64,000 nt of DNA, taken from contig NZ_CP012160.1 in the NCBI RefSeq assembly GCF_001187845.1, forward strand, positions 248,001 to 312,000, given 5' to 3'. The position numbers and the translations under genes were made by a program. Position 1 is the stretch's first letter. Every line of letters starts with the position of its first letter. Under the pieces are notes generated by a model. That model saw nothing but the letters and a program-made list of their open reading frames with translations, was not told the origin of the DNA and made no database searches. Positions 6,981-16,145 of the stretch are shown in pieces. This stretch comes from Octadecabacter temperatus (GTDB lineage Bacteria; Pseudomonadota; Alphaproteobacteria; Rhodobacterales; Rhodobacteraceae).

Positions 6981-7334
6981 ATGTTTAGAATTTTCGTGAG
7001 CGTTACTTTGCTTTGGATTGGCGCGATGCCCGTTCTGGCACAGGATATACAAGTAAGGCTCGCGGATGCTGGAATTGCAGAGCATTCTCTGCACGGGACA
7101 GGCATTGAAATGCAGTTTGAAATTCGAGGAGCGCGGGTTCGAGATGTGCCCGATGAATTCCTAAAAGCGCTATGCGATCAGTTTTCGCCTGAGGTTGTAC
7201 CGCTTATTCTAGAACAAAACCCGCAGTTGGAGGCTGACTTTATTGGCGTTCGATTGAAGAGCGGTGGAATAATCGGGAGCTTTGTCTTCGAGGCATTCGG
7301 GTTCGAAGACTCTGGATGTGGTGCCGCAAAATAA
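6981..7334 (+). CDS. Hypothetical periplasmic protein (117 aa)
   Basis: N-terminus MFRIFVSVTLLWIGAMPVLA is a clear signal peptide with cleavage before QD. The mature part has two cysteines (in ALCDQF and SGCGAAK) that could form a disulfide, and the segment RLKSGGIIGSFVFEAFGFED. No family recognised. It lies alone on the plus strand between the rplP terminator and convergent minus-strand genes. Ribosome site is weak. Confidence 0.65.
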   Translation: MFRIFVSVTLLWIGAMPVLAQDIQVRLADAGIAEHSLHGTGIEMQFEIRGARVRDVPDEFLKALCDQFSPEVVPLILEQNPQLEADFIGVRLKSGGIIGSFVFEAFGFEDSGCGAAK

Positions 7335-7346
7335 ATCACAGACGCC

Positions 7347-8027
7347 TCAACCTCCCCAAATCCGCGCCATCCCGCCATCAAACGTTGCCCAGGTCATGGT
7401 CGCGGAATTACCTGCGTGCCCTTCGTAGTACGACCGCCCATTGGGGAGCGGTAATCCTGCCCATATCTGAGCTAGGTTATGCATGAACCTTCGCCTGCTT
7501 AGCTCACCCGCTTGGAACCGTGACAGCCCTGCGTCTTCCAGCAACACCAATGCCAGTGCGTCTTGCACGCCAGCAGTGAACGGGGTTTCTGGGCCGAACC
7601 CGCGAACATCAGCCACGCGCCGTAGCGTGCTCGGGATGAACTGGTAACGCCCGATCGCGTGCGGTTGGCCGGGGGTGTCGGCGATCCATTGATAGATTTC
7701 GCCCAGTGTCATGTCCGTGGGCCGATGCGCTGGCTTCACACGTGCGCCGTGTTGCACGGCATCGTATCCTGCGGACCCCGCTTCAGCGCGGGCGATGAGG
7801 CTGAGCAGGTGGTCGACAGGATCACTCCCCGTTCCGACCTTTGGCGCAACTTCCAAGCTCGGTTCGGGTCGGGGGGCGAAGAAGCCAATCTGCGGATCAG
7901 ATGCAAACAGGCTGGCGCGGGTGGCGATTTCGGGGGCGGCAGTTGCGCGTGGGAAGAGGGAGCTCAATTCCGCGCTGGCGGCCTGCGCCGAGCAGACCAT
8001 TATAGACACCAACCATATCCGAACCAT
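7347..8027 (-). CDS. Secreted lysozyme-like muramidase/transglycosylase
   Basis: 226 residues. Signal peptide MVRIWLVSIMVCSAQAASA, then a low-complexity linker (about 22-70), then a lysozyme-fold domain: the catalytic glutamate is probably in LIARAEAGSAGYDAV, followed by AIGRYQFIPSTL, the typical A.G.YQ(F/I) motif of phage lambda-type endolysins and lytic transglycosylases. It would cut peptidoglycan in the periplasm. The domain is full length to the end (MARIWGG). Neighbours are two oxygenases on the same strand, not a phage cassette. Confidence 0.7.
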   Translation of the reverse strand: MVRIWLVSIMVCSAQAASAELSSLFPRATAAPEIATRASLFASDPQIGFFAPRPEPSLEVAPKVGTGSDPVDHLLSLIARAEAGSAGYDAVQHGARVKPAHRPTDMTLGEIYQWIADTPGQPHAIGRYQFIPSTLRRVADVRGFGPETPFTAGVQDALALVLLEDAGLSRFQAGELSRRRFMHNLAQIWAGLPLPNGRSYYEGHAGNSATMTWATFDGGMARIWGG

Positions 8028-8103
8028 AAAACCGCACCCCTTCTGAGTTCAGGGCGGGTATGATGGTTAATCGTTGACGGTTGGTTTCAGGGGCGTTGGA
8101 AAA

Positions 8104-8712
8104 CTATTCCCATTTGTAATTAAAACTTACGGAAATCCGGTCGTCCTCGGACATGTTCATCGGGACTTCGTGGCGCAGCCAGCTTTCCCAGAGCAACACA
8201 TCGCCAACGGCGGGCTTCACGTAGACGAACTGCTTCAGCTCCTCGCGGCAGTCTTTCTTGCGCGACGGCGCGGCCATCATCATCTGTGCGCGCGGGTCTT
8301 CCAGCTTTAGCGCAGAGGCGCCCTCGGGCATTTTCACGTAGGTCGTGCCGGAAATGACGGAATGGGGGTGTATGTGGGACGTATGAATGCCGCCCTCGGG
8401 CAGGATGTTGATCCAGATATCTTCCAGCACCAGCTTGCGATCATCTAGATCGAACTCCAAATCCTCGGCAAACGCCGCGACATGGGCGTCGAGCGCATTG
8501 ACGACTTGCTGAAAGATCGGAAACCGCCACGGCAGATCGGTCAGCGAGGCATAGGACGTGTAGCCGGGGAAATCATTGGCCTCACACCACTCATTGCCTG
8601 CATCGTCATCCTCGGCAATGGAATAGCAAGACGCACGCAGCTCATCGGGGTCGATGGGGCCCAGCGTGGATTGATAAAGGCGGGTGGCGAAGAGGGATTT
8701 GATTTTGGTCAT
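8104..8712 (-). CDS. TIGR02466-family 2-oxoglutarate/Fe(II) oxygenase
   Basis: 202 residues from ATG at 8712, chosen over an upstream TTG because GAGAAG lies just before it. The double-stranded beta-helix motifs are visible: HTSHIHPHSVISGTTYVKMP (iron ligands), DPRAQMM, PAVGDVLLWESWLRHEVPMN (distal His) and RISVSFN (Arg for 2-oxoglutarate). Members are found in marine bacteria and cyanophages; substrates are unknown. Same strand as the second oxygenase upstream with a 28-base gap, so probably co-transcribed. Confidence 0.85.
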   Translation of the reverse strand: MTKIKSLFATRLYQSTLGPIDPDELRASCYSIAEDDDAGNEWCEANDFPGYTSYASLTDLPWRFPIFQQVVNALDAHVAAFAEDLEFDLDDRKLVLEDIWINILPEGGIHTSHIHPHSVISGTTYVKMPEGASALKLEDPRAQMMMAAPSRKKDCREELKQFVYVKPAVGDVLLWESWLRHEVPMNMSEDDRISVSFNYKWE

Positions 8713-8740
8713 ACTTCTCAATTAAGCCCTTCACGTAACT

Positions 8741-9745
8741 TCAACCATCCCCAAAATGTTCGATTTCAGCCTGGCCCGCAGCGCGCAGCTGTGCCGCGAC
8801 GTCTGACATGTCATCTGCCATGTCACTAAGGTTATCGGCCATTGCATCGGTGTCTGTGTGAAATGTGAAGCCTGCGATCTCAGCCGCAAGTCGTTCACGC
8901 ATCATCCATTGCCGGTGGCGCAAGTATTCCGCGCCAACAACATGCGTTGGATCGACCAGTGACAGTTGATCAAAGCGTGAGAAATCGGGAAAACGCACGT
9001 CGCGCGGGACATAACCGTTCACCATCGTAATCCGCTCGCCTGCTGCTTGAAGGCCTTTAGCGCGGTGCACAACCATATTGCCTTGCTGCAAGATCGCGTA
9101 CCCGGGGCCAGGCATATCGGGTGAAACAACTTTAGATTCGTCCAGCGGCTCACCCGCCTTTTTGCGCGCTAGGAATTCATCTTTGGTGCCGCGATAATAT
9201 TGAAACTCGCCACCCTCTACCGATTTAGGATCTGTGACAAACATTACGTAATCAATGCGCAGCGTATCTACGTGCCATTTGTCGACATTTTCACCAACAG
9301 TCTCTGGGTTGTAGTTCAGGTGTCCAAGCTGGTGCGGGATTGTGTGGGGCAACAGCGGAATACCGCAAATACCCGACATGAATTTCGTAACCTCTGGGTG
9401 CAGGCAAAGATCGCGTAGAAATTTGGACCGATAAGCGCCGCCGCGGACATTTCGAGCGATCCGCGCATTGGATGTGGTGAAAGCCTCAAGCAGGTGGGCA
9501 ACCTCTAACAATGCTGCAGCACCTTCGTCTGACAGAATGCGAAACACGGATGTTGCACCAAATGAGGTGGGGCAGGCGGCGATCTCGGTGTCAGAATAAC
9601 CGAGATCGGCAAGTGAATAGACTTCGGCTGGCGCTTCAAGCTGCAGGTGCTTGACTGGATCAAAAACAGGCTCATTCGTGAGTGCAGCAAATCCCTCAGG
9701 GAGCGTATCTGGGAACGGCATTTCTTGGGCGAGGTAAGTGGTCAT
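8741..9745 (-). CDS. Putative Fe(II)/2-oxoglutarate dioxygenase
   Basis: 334 residues from ATG at 9745 with AGGAGA upstream. The iron triad can be read as H and D in WHVDTLRIDYVMFV and the His of GNMVVHRAKGL; GERITMVNGYVPRD supplies the 2-oxoglutarate Arg, and GGEFQYYRG is a typical jelly-roll strand. An acidic C-terminal stretch with MADNLSDMADDMSDVAAQL predicts a short helix. Substrate unknown. First gene of a two-oxygenase unit placed inside the ribosomal cluster between rplP and rpmC. Confidence 0.7.
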   Translation of the reverse strand: MTTYLAQEMPFPDTLPEGFAALTNEPVFDPVKHLQLEAPAEVYSLADLGYSDTEIAACPTSFGATSVFRILSDEGAAALLEVAHLLEAFTTSNARIARNVRGGAYRSKFLRDLCLHPEVTKFMSGICGIPLLPHTIPHQLGHLNYNPETVGENVDKWHVDTLRIDYVMFVTDPKSVEGGEFQYYRGTKDEFLARKKAGEPLDESKVVSPDMPGPGYAILQQGNMVVHRAKGLQAAGERITMVNGYVPRDVRFPDFSRFDQLSLVDPTHVVGAEYLRHRQWMMRERLAAEIAGFTFHTDTDAMADNLSDMADDMSDVAAQLRAAGQAEIEHFGDG

Positions 9746-9833
9746 AGTCGCGTCTCCTGTGCTACTGTAGAGAAACAGGAATTTTTACCTGTGACAATTG
9801 AATTTGCGTTGCAAAACTCGTTGCTACAAGGGG

Positions 9834-9862
9834 TTGCCACACACCTAAACACCCCCTATACG
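9834..9862 (+). promoter_or_regulatory. Predicted sigma70 promoter for the rpmC-rpmD operon
   Basis: TTGCCA (9834-9839), 17-base spacer, TATACG (9857-9862). It lies about 90 bases before rpmC, immediately downstream of the divergent oxygenase genes, and would drive the spc block separately from rplB-rplP. Confidence 0.6.
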
Positions 9863-9954
9863 CCCCCAATCTACCCACTCCATCGGAGATTCGGGTTACG
9901 TTTGTGCGCTCTGTATGAACCGCTCGCCGATGATGTTGCAAAAGGAGTCGTCCA

Positions 9955-10164
9955 ATGGACGCGAAAGAACTACGGGATAAAACCCCGGATCAGCTTCGTG
10001 ATGAGCTGTCCAACCTGAAAAAAGAGTCCTTCAACCTGCGTTTTCAGCAGGCGACAGGCGCAATGGAAAACACAGCTCGTATGCGCACAGTTAAGCGTGA
10101 CGCAGCCCGTGTTAAAACCATCCTGAACGAAAAAGCGGCTGATGCCGCCAAGACGGAGGCTTAA
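9955..10164 (+). CDS. rpmC: 50S ribosomal protein L29
   Basis: 69 residues; [20 protein letters not shown] and [18 protein letters not shown] are diagnostic for this two-helix exit-tunnel protein. AAAGGAG ribosome site. Usually directly follows rplP; here 3.1 kb away. Confidence 0.97.
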   Translation: MDAKELRDKTPDQLRDELSNLKKESFNLRFQQATGAMENTARMRTVKRDAARVKTILNEKAADAAKTEA

Positions 10165-10167
10165 TAG

Positions 10168-10398
10168 ATGCCTAAGCGTATCCTGACTGGTGTTGTCACA
10201 AGCAACCAGAACGAACAGACCGTAACTGTGTCCGTAGAACGTCGTTTCACGCACCCAGTTCTTAAGAAGACAATTCGTAAGTCCAAAAAATACCGGGCGC
10301 ACGATGAGGCCAACACATTCAACGTGGGCGACCAAGTCCGCATCCAAGAATGTGCGCCAAAGTCTAAAACCAAACGCTGGGAAGTGATCACTGCGTAA
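10168..10398 (+). CDS. rpsQ: 30S ribosomal protein S17
   Basis: 76 residues, starting [22 protein letters not shown]-fold protein that binds 16S rRNA early in assembly. Three bases after rpmC; 78 bases before rplN. Confidence 0.97.
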   Translation: MPKRILTGVVTSNQNEQTVTVSVERRFTHPVLKKTIRKSKKYRAHDEANTFNVGDQVRIQECAPKSKTKRWEVITA

Positions 10399-10476
10399 GC
10401 AGCCACAACCTATTTAACGAAACCCTAGGGGCCCGGTCAGAATCGGGGAAAACCCTATAGGTCGGGAGAAGTCTAA

Positions 10477-10845
10477 ATGATCCAGATGCAGACCAATCTT
10501 GATGTGGCTGACAACAGCGGCGCTCGCCGTGTTCAGTGTATCAAGGTCCTCGGCGGTTCCCACCGTCGTTACGCATCGGTCGGCGATATCATCGTCGTAT
10601 CGGTGAAAGAGGCCATTCCACGTGGTCGCGTAAAGAAAGGTGACGTCCGTAAGGCCGTCGTCGTACGCACACGTAAGGAAGTCCGTCGTGATGACGGTAC
10701 GGCAATTCGTTTTGACAGCAACGCTGCTGTCATCCTCAACACAAGCAACGAGCCTGTTGGCACCCGTATTTTCGGGCCAGTGGTTCGTGAGCTTCGCGCG
10801 AAGAACTTCATGAAGATCATCTCGCTCGCTCCGGAGGTGCTGTAA
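10477..10845 (+). CDS. rplN: 50S ribosomal protein L14
   Basis: 122 residues, starting [20 protein letters not shown], with [11 protein letters not shown] and the C-terminal [12 protein letters not shown]. Typical L14 length. GGGAGAAG precedes the start. Confidence 0.98.
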   Translation: MIQMQTNLDVADNSGARRVQCIKVLGGSHRRYASVGDIIVVSVKEAIPRGRVKKGDVRKAVVVRTRKEVRRDDGTAIRFDSNAAVILNTSNEPVGTRIFGPVVRELRAKNFMKIISLAPEVL

Positions 10846-10846
10846 A

Positions 10847-11152
10847 ATGGCTGCTAAACTCCGCAAAGGTGACAAGGTCATCGTGCTTGCTGGCAAAGAC
10901 AAAGGCAAAACTGGCGAAATCTCGTCTGTTGACCCTAAGGCTGGCAAAGCAGTTGTAGACGGTGTGAACATTGCTGTTCGCCACGTTAAGCAATCCCAAA
11001 CAACGCAAGGTGGTCGTACACCTAAAGCGATGCCAATTCAGCTCAGCAACCTCGCGTTCGTTGACAAGAACGGCAAAGCGACACGCGTCGGTTTCAAAAT
11101 CGAAGGCGACAAAAAAGTTCGCGTCGCTAAGACAACAGGGGATGTGATCTAA
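10847..11152 (+). CDS. rplX: 50S ribosomal protein L24
   Basis: 101 residues with KOW motif ([20 protein letters not shown]). L24 initiates 50S assembly. One base after rplN; its stop overlaps the rplE start. Confidence 0.98.
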   Translation: MAAKLRKGDKVIVLAGKDKGKTGEISSVDPKAGKAVVDGVNIAVRHVKQSQTTQGGRTPKAMPIQLSNLAFVDKNGKATRVGFKIEGDKKVRVAKTTGDVI

Positions 11153-11715
11153 TGCTCGATACTGCAAACTACACACCTCGTTTCAAGGCGATGTACAACG
11201 ACACCATCCGCGCTGCGATGATGGAAGAGTTCAAGTACAAGAACGCTATGCAGACGCCACGTTTGGACAAAATTGTTCTGAACATCGGCTGTGGTTCCGA
11301 AGCTGTGAACGACACCAAGAAAGCTAAGTCAGCTCAGGAAGATCTGTCTGCGATTGCTGGTCAGTTGGCCGTTGTCACGAAAGCAAAGAAATCCATCGCT
11401 GGTTTCCGCGTTCGTGAAGACATGCCACTTGGCGCGAAGGTTACACTTCGTGGCGACCGTATGTTTGAATTCCTTGACCGTCTTACCACGATCGCCATGC
11501 CACGTATCCGCGACTTCCGCGGCATTTCTGGCAAGTCGTTCGATGGCCGTGGCAACTACGCTATGGGCATGAAGGAACACATCGTATTCCCGGAAATCAA
11601 CTTCGACAAAGTCGACGTTGCTTGGGGCATGGATATCGTCATCTGCACAACTGCAGAAAACGATGCAGAAGCAAAAGCGCTGTTGAAGCATTTCAACATG
11701 CCGTTCAACAGCTAA
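11152..11715 (+). CDS. rplE: 50S ribosomal protein L5
   Basis: 187 residues with [31 protein letters not shown] and the conserved NFDKVD; binds 5S rRNA. One-base overlap with rplX implies coupling. Confidence 0.98.
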   Translation: MLDTANYTPRFKAMYNDTIRAAMMEEFKYKNAMQTPRLDKIVLNIGCGSEAVNDTKKAKSAQEDLSAIAGQLAVVTKAKKSIAGFRVREDMPLGAKVTLRGDRMFEFLDRLTTIAMPRIRDFRGISGKSFDGRGNYAMGMKEHIVFPEINFDKVDVAWGMDIVICTTAENDAEAKALLKHFNMPFNS

Positions 11716-11729
11716 AGGGGACAGATAGT

Positions 11730-12035
11730 ATGGCTAAGAAATCCATGATCGCCCGCGAAGTTAAGCGTGAGAAGCTCGTAAAAAAGTACGCAGCTAAGCG
11801 CGCAGAACTCAAAGCAATCGCAAATGATGACAGCAAGACAATGGAAGAGCGGTTCACTGCTCGTCTGAAGCTTGCCAAACTGCCACGCAACTCTGCGCCA
11901 GTTCGTTTGCACAACCGTTGCCAGCTCACAGGTCGTCCGCACGCGTACTACCGTAAGCTTAAGATCAGCCGGATCGCACTTCGGGACCTAGGTTCCAATG
12001 GCGAAATTCCCGGTATGGTCAAGTCTAGCTGGTAA
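11730..12035 (+). CDS. rpsN: 30S ribosomal protein S14 (zinc-independent form)
   Basis: 101 residues starting [21 protein letters not shown] longer frame begins inside rplE, but the ATG at 11730 after AAAGGGG is the conserved start. The long form with [20 protein letters not shown] lacks the zinc cysteines of the short paralogue. Confidence 0.97.
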   Translation: MAKKSMIAREVKREKLVKKYAAKRAELKAIANDDSKTMEERFTARLKLAKLPRNSAPVRLHNRCQLTGRPHAYYRKLKISRIALRDLGSNGEIPGMVKSSW

Positions 12036-12047
12036 GGAGCACATATT

Positions 12048-12440
12048 ATGAACGATCCTATCGGTGATATGCTGACACGCATCCGTAACGGCCAATTGCG
12101 CGGTAAGTCTGTGGTGGCAACACCCGCTTCCAAACTGCGCGGCTGGGTGCTCGAAGTCCTGGCGGACGAAGGTTACATTCGCGGCTTCGAAGCCACGACT
12201 GGCGCTGACGGCCACCCGGCATTCGACATCAGCCTCAAGTACTACGAGGGCGAAGCTGTAATTCGTGAAGTGAAGCGGGTTTCTACACCTGGCCGTCGCG
12301 TTTACATGGGCGCTAATGACATCCCACAGGTCCGTCAGGGCTTGGGTGTGTCGATTGTCTCCACCCCAAAGGGTGTGATGTCGGATGCAAACGCACGGGC
12401 GGCCAATGTTGGCGGCGAAGTGCTCTGCACCGTATTCTAA
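12048..12440 (+). CDS. rpsH: 30S ribosomal protein S8
   Basis: 130 residues starting [20 protein letters not shown]; ends with [11 protein letters not shown]. In E. coli S8 represses the spc operon by binding its message; whether that holds here is not visible. Confidence 0.98.
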   Translation: MNDPIGDMLTRIRNGQLRGKSVVATPASKLRGWVLEVLADEGYIRGFEATTGADGHPAFDISLKYYEGEAVIREVKRVSTPGRRVYMGANDIPQVRQGLGVSIVSTPKGVMSDANARAANVGGEVLCTVF

Positions 12441-12450
12441 GGAGAAAACG

Positions 12451-12981
12451 ATGTCTCGTATTGGTAAAAAACCGGTTGGACTTCCAGATGGCGTAACTGC
12501 ATCTGTGTCCGGCCAAACAGTAGAAGTTAAGGGGCCGAAAGGCACCCGCAGCTTCACAGCATCTGACGATGTCACATTGGCAGTTGAAGATGGCACCGTT
12601 TCTGTAACGCCGCGTGGCAAGTCCAAGCGTGCAAAGCAGCAGTGGGGCATGTCCCGTACACAGGTTCAGAACCTCGTGACGGGTGTGACGACTGGCTTCA
12701 AAAAAGAGCTTGAGATCAACGGCGTTGGTTACCGTGCTCAGATGCAGGGCAACACCCTGAAGCTGAACCTCGGTTACTCCCACGACGTGGACTTTGAAGT
12801 ACCTGCTGGCGTAACCGTCACAGCTCCAAAGCCAACGATCATCATCGTGGAAGGCAATGACCAACAACAAGTTGGCCAAGTTGCTGCAAACATCCGCGAA
12901 TGGCGCAAGCCTGAGCCTTACAAAGGCAAGGGCATCAAATATGTGGACGAGTATATCTTCCGCAAAGAAGGTAAGAGGTAA
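12451..12981 (+). CDS. rplF: 50S ribosomal protein L6
   Basis: 176 residues from ATG at 12451 (AAGGAG ribosome site); a longer in-frame start inside rpsH is ignored. [15 protein letters not shown] and the C-terminal [14 protein letters not shown] are diagnostic. Five bases before rplR. Confidence 0.98.
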   Translation: MSRIGKKPVGLPDGVTASVSGQTVEVKGPKGTRSFTASDDVTLAVEDGTVSVTPRGKSKRAKQQWGMSRTQVQNLVTGVTTGFKKELEINGVGYRAQMQGNTLKLNLGYSHDVDFEVPAGVTVTAPKPTIIIVEGNDQQQVGQVAANIREWRKPEPYKGKGIKYVDEYIFRKEGKR

Positions 12982-12986
12982 GAACA

Positions 12987-13346
12987 ATGGCAAACACAAA
13001 ACGTCAATTGTTCATCAAACGCCGCCTGCGCGTTCGGAACAAACTTCGCAAGGTAAACGCAGGACGTCCGCGTCTTTCCGTGCACCGCTCCTCCAAGAAC
13101 ATCAGCGTACAGCTGATCGACGATGTGAACGGCGTAACGCTCGCTTCAGCGTCTTCTCTCGAGAAGTCCCTGGGCGTCGTTGGCAAGAACAACGTCGAAG
13201 CTGCTGCCAAAATCGGCACAGCAATCGCAGAACGAGCGAAGAAGGCCGGCGTGACCGAAGCCTACTTCGACCGTGGCGGTTTCTTGTTCCACGGCAAAGT
13301 GAAGGCCTTGGCCGAAGCTGCGCGTGAAGGTGGTTTGAAGATCTAA
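12987..13346 (+). CDS. rplR: 50S ribosomal protein L18
   Basis: 119 residues; basic N-terminus ([19 protein letters not shown]) binds 5S rRNA, and [20 protein letters not shown] closes the family pattern. A hairpin follows. Confidence 0.97.
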   Translation: MANTKRQLFIKRRLRVRNKLRKVNAGRPRLSVHRSSKNISVQLIDDVNGVTLASASSLEKSLGVVGKNNVEAAAKIGTAIAERAKKAGVTEAYFDRGGFLFHGKVKALAEAAREGGLKI

Positions 13347-13355
13347 ACGACTTGA

Positions 13356-13385
13356 GAAGGGCTGCACGGCAACGTGTGGCCCTTC
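13356..13385 (+). repeat. Hairpin between rplR and rpsE
   Basis: GAAGGGC (13356-13362) pairs with GCCCTTC (13379-13385); an inner CACG/CGTG stem with loop GCAA extends it. No T-run follows, so it is more likely a processing or stability element than a terminator in this 114-base gap. Confidence 0.55.
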
Positions 13386-13460
13386 CGATGATCCAGGGGC
13401 ATTGCTCACTAGGATTGATATGAACGGCGCTGATGCGCCACCCAAATCAAGGAGGGCCAC

Positions 13461-14027
13461 ATGGCTCGTGAACAGAATAACCGTGGCGGCAACCGTCGCG
13501 AAGAAACACCAGAATTTCAGGATCGCCTTGTCGCGATCAACCGTGTGTCCAAGACCGTTAAGGGTGGTAAGCGCTTTGGTTTCGCCGCACTCGTAGTTGT
13601 CGGCGACCAAAAAGGCCGCGTCGGTTTCGGCAAAGGTAAAGCTAAGGAAGTTCCTGAAGCGATCCGTAAAGCCACTGAGCAAGCCAAGCGTCAGATGATC
13701 CGCGTGCAGCTTAAAGAAGGCCGCACATTGCACCACGACATGAACGGTCGCCACGGCGCTGGTCGCGTTGTTATGCGTACTGCTCCACAGGGTACTGGTA
13801 TTATCGCAGGTGGTCCAATGCGTGCTGTGTTCGAAATGCTCGGCATTCAGGACATCGTTGCGAAGTCCATCGGCTCGTCCAACCCATACAACATGATCCG
13901 CGCTACGATTGACGGCCTGAAGAAAGAGGCATCCCCTCGTTCTGTTGCTCAGCGTCGCGGTAAAAAAGTTGCTGACATCCTGCCTAAGCGCGACGACGCG
14001 CCAGCAGCTGAAGTTGAGGAGGCCTAA
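13461..14027 (+). CDS. rpsE: 30S ribosomal protein S5
   Basis: 188 residues from ATG after AAGGAGG. Double-stranded RNA-binding segment with [20 protein letters not shown] and C-terminal domain [20 protein letters not shown]. Two bases before rpmD. Confidence 0.98.
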   Translation: MAREQNNRGGNRREETPEFQDRLVAINRVSKTVKGGKRFGFAALVVVGDQKGRVGFGKGKAKEVPEAIRKATEQAKRQMIRVQLKEGRTLHHDMNGRHGAGRVVMRTAPQGTGIIAGGPMRAVFEMLGIQDIVAKSIGSSNPYNMIRATIDGLKKEASPRSVAQRRGKKVADILPKRDDAPAAEVEEA

Positions 14028-14029
14028 TC

Positions 14030-14218
14030 ATGGCTAAAACTATCGTTGTAAAACAGATCGGTTCCCCGATCCGTCGCGCCGCAGACCAAAAGCAAACGCT
14101 TATCGGTCTTGGCTTGAACAAAATGCACAAAACACGTGAACTGGAAGATACACCTTCCATTCGCGGCATGGTCGAAAAGATCTCCCACATGGTGGAGATC
14201 ATCGAAGAGAAGGGCTAA
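14030..14218 (+). CDS. rpmD: 50S ribosomal protein L30
   Basis: 62 residues with [20 protein letters not shown] and [11 protein letters not shown]. Last gene of this unit; a terminator follows and rplO is displaced to 18675. Confidence 0.96.
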   Translation: MAKTIVVKQIGSPIRRAADQKQTLIGLGLNKMHKTRELEDTPSIRGMVEKISHMVEIIEEKG

Positions 14219-14241
14219 CGCTTAACTTCGAGACTGAATTG

Positions 14242-14274
14242 AAAGCGCTCCGCCTTGTGGCGGGGCGTTTTTTG
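14242..14274 (+). terminator. Rho-independent terminator after rpmD
   Basis: AAGCGCTCCGCC, loop TTGT, GGCGGGGCGTT with a run of Ts continuing to 14273. It marks the third interruption of the ribosomal cluster. Confidence 0.85.
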
Positions 14275-14315
14275 TTTAGCGTTACGAGAGATGATAAAAT
14301 AGCGGGAGAACGCTC

Positions 14316-14885
14316 ATGCAATTTAGACGAGTTCTCAAGTTTGGTCTCATCGGCTATTTTGCAATAATTCTGGGCGTCTTCTTTTTGCAACTCGCTGCTA
14401 TGAGATTTCCTGCCCTGCAACGCGGTATCTACACTGTTGCTCCTGCTCAGGTCGTTTTCTGGACACAAGGGATCTTTTTCGAGACGTCGGATTTCACAGC
14501 GGGCTACTTCTCACAGCCCCGACCTTTCATATCGCAGAAACCAATTGCAGGGCTTTCGGAAACTGACGTTTTTGTAGGAATCCTAAACAACGGGGAGGAC
14601 GAATCGCAAGTTGCCGCTTTGGTTGGGACCAACCTCGTTACTACCGAGACTATTTCATCGTTCTTGGATAGCGGGGCAGGCTTTGTAAGAATTGACTCAG
14701 CCGCATTGACCATTTCGCTTCGTGCGTTCCCGCTACAAGCGGAGAGGAGTACGATAGTTTTGGCCAATTCTCAGTCGGAAGAATTACCTGATGAAGCGAA
14801 CTGCAATGGCCGGGCCCTCTACGGACAAATATTCATGTTCGAAAGCATTGGTAATCTGGGTGATTGTTCGATTGAGCCAAACTAG
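14316..14885 (+). CDS. Hypothetical membrane-anchored protein (189 aa)
   Basis: One N-terminal hydrophobic helix (about residues 9-31, LIGYFAIILGVFFLQLAAM) preceded by QFRRVLK, so a signal anchor with the rest in the periplasm. The body is beta-rich with two cysteines (NCNGRALYG, GDCSIEPN) that could pair. GGGAGAA ribosome site. No family recognised. It stands alone between the rpmD terminator and the decayed ilvA fragment. Confidence 0.6.
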   Translation: MQFRRVLKFGLIGYFAIILGVFFLQLAAMRFPALQRGIYTVAPAQVVFWTQGIFFETSDFTAGYFSQPRPFISQKPIAGLSETDVFVGILNNGEDESQVAALVGTNLVTTETISSFLDSGAGFVRIDSAALTISLRAFPLQAERSTIVLANSQSEELPDEANCNGRALYGQIFMFESIGNLGDCSIEPN

Positions 14886-14952
14886 AATGACCCACTTTGT
14901 TGAATGACACTGAGGGCGTTCAAGCGGCGCGAAAACTTCGGATCACTTAATA

Positions 14953-15116
14953 ACCCTGACCCCCGGCCTGATCCAGCAGACCTAAGCCGTGATCAACGAC
15001 GCGACCATTTGTTCGCCGATCAACCACACCACGCGCTTTTCGATGCAACGGGGAGTCGATCAGCACCTCAAGATCGAGCACCTACGGCAAACCAATACGC
15101 TTCATTTCGGGGGAAG
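14953..15116 (+). pseudogene. Decayed fragment of a second ilvA 5' end
   Basis: Translated in one frame, this stretch gives TLTPGLIQQT, then an in-frame TAA where intact IlvA has Tyr, then a continuation with DATI, TRFSMQ, LKIEHL and TN at the same spacing as residues 5-58 of the intact IlvA at 16146. More than half of about 53 aligned residues agree. No start codon or later part remains. It is in the same orientation as intact ilvA and lies on the other side of ppk2. Confidence 0.75.
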
Positions 15117-15189
15117 TTTTCTATTCTAGTCCTAGTTTGATCTGAGTCAGAGACGTGTTTCCGCTAACTTGATTAACCGTATGTGAACA

Positions 15190-15219
15190 AAAGAGGCATC
15201 ACATAAAGAGGCATCACAT
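15190..15219 (+). repeat. Perfect 15-bp tandem repeat over the ppk2 ribosome-binding site
   Basis: AAAGAGGCATCACAT occurs twice head to tail (15190-15204 and 15205-15219). Each copy carries an AGAGG Shine-Dalgarno; the second ends in the AT of the ppk2 start codon. Confidence 0.85.
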
Positions 15220-16078
15220 GACGGATACAACGAACGGCGCGACGCTCATCGGCTTTGAAAAAGGCAAGTACCCATACTCAGATCGCATGAAGCGAGGCGA
15301 GTATGAGAAACAGAAAGCCGACCTTCAGGCCGAGCTCCTTAAGGTCCAACACTGGGCCGCCGAGACGGGTCAGCGGTTTGTGATGCTGTTTGAAGGTCGC
15401 GATGCGGCTGGTAAGGGCGGTGCGATCAAGCGGTTCACCGAACACATGAACCCGCGAAACGCCCGCGTTGTCGCGCTGAACAAACCCACAGACGAAGAGC
15501 GCGGGCAGTGGTTCTTCCAGCGATACATCAAACACCTCCCCAGCTCCGGTGAAATCGTGCTCTATGACCGTTCTTGGTACAACCGTGCCGGCGTTGAGCG
15601 GGTCATGGGGTTCTGCGAGCCGCATGAATATCTCGAATTCATGCGCCAGACGCCAGAATTTGAACGCATGCTCACACGATCCGGCGTCAAACTTTATAAG
15701 TACTGGTTCTCGGTCACTCAGGAGGAACAAGCGAAACGCTTTAAGTCACGTGAAACTGACCCATTGAAGCGCTGGAAGCTGAGCCCGATCGACAAAGCGA
15801 GCCTTGATAAATGGGAAGACTATACTGAAGCGAAAGAGGCGATGTTCTTTTACACAGACACCGCCGATGCGCCTTGGACCGTGATCAAGTCTGACGACAA
15901 GAAACGTGCCCGCCTTGCTTGCATGCGCCACTTCCTGGCCAACCTGGACTACCCTGAAAAGGACCACGACATTGTGGGTCAGCCGGATGGCAAAATTGTC
16001 GGGCAAGCAAGCCATGTGCTGCATCAAACGGACCACATTCTGGCGACATCATTGCATCCGGATCAAAAGCGCGGCTGA
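15218..16078 (+). CDS. ppk2: Polyphosphate kinase 2, class I-like
   Basis: 286 residues. PPK2 transfers phosphate between polyphosphate and nucleotides (class I mainly makes ATP/GTP from diphosphates). Walker A GRDAAGKGG (60-68), the lid-proximal arginines in KRFTEHMNPRNAR, and the Walker B-type segment YDRSWYNRAGVERVMGF (116-132) are intact; length fits the single-domain class. Translation starts in the second copy of a duplicated ribosome site. It is followed by ilvA on the same strand after 67 bases. Nucleotide preference cannot be read from sequence. Confidence 0.92.
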   Translation: MTDTTNGATLIGFEKGKYPYSDRMKRGEYEKQKADLQAELLKVQHWAAETGQRFVMLFEGRDAAGKGGAIKRFTEHMNPRNARVVALNKPTDEERGQWFFQRYIKHLPSSGEIVLYDRSWYNRAGVERVMGFCEPHEYLEFMRQTPEFERMLTRSGVKLYKYWFSVTQEEQAKRFKSRETDPLKRWKLSPIDKASLDKWEDYTEAKEAMFFYTDTADAPWTVIKSDDKKRARLACMRHFLANLDYPEKDHDIVGQPDGKIVGQASHVLHQTDHILATSLHPDQKRG

Positions 16079-16145
16079 CGCGCGTTGACAGGGGCAGGGT
16101 GACAACCGAAAGTCCACGGACCGTTTCGCAAAAGGATGCGCCAAA

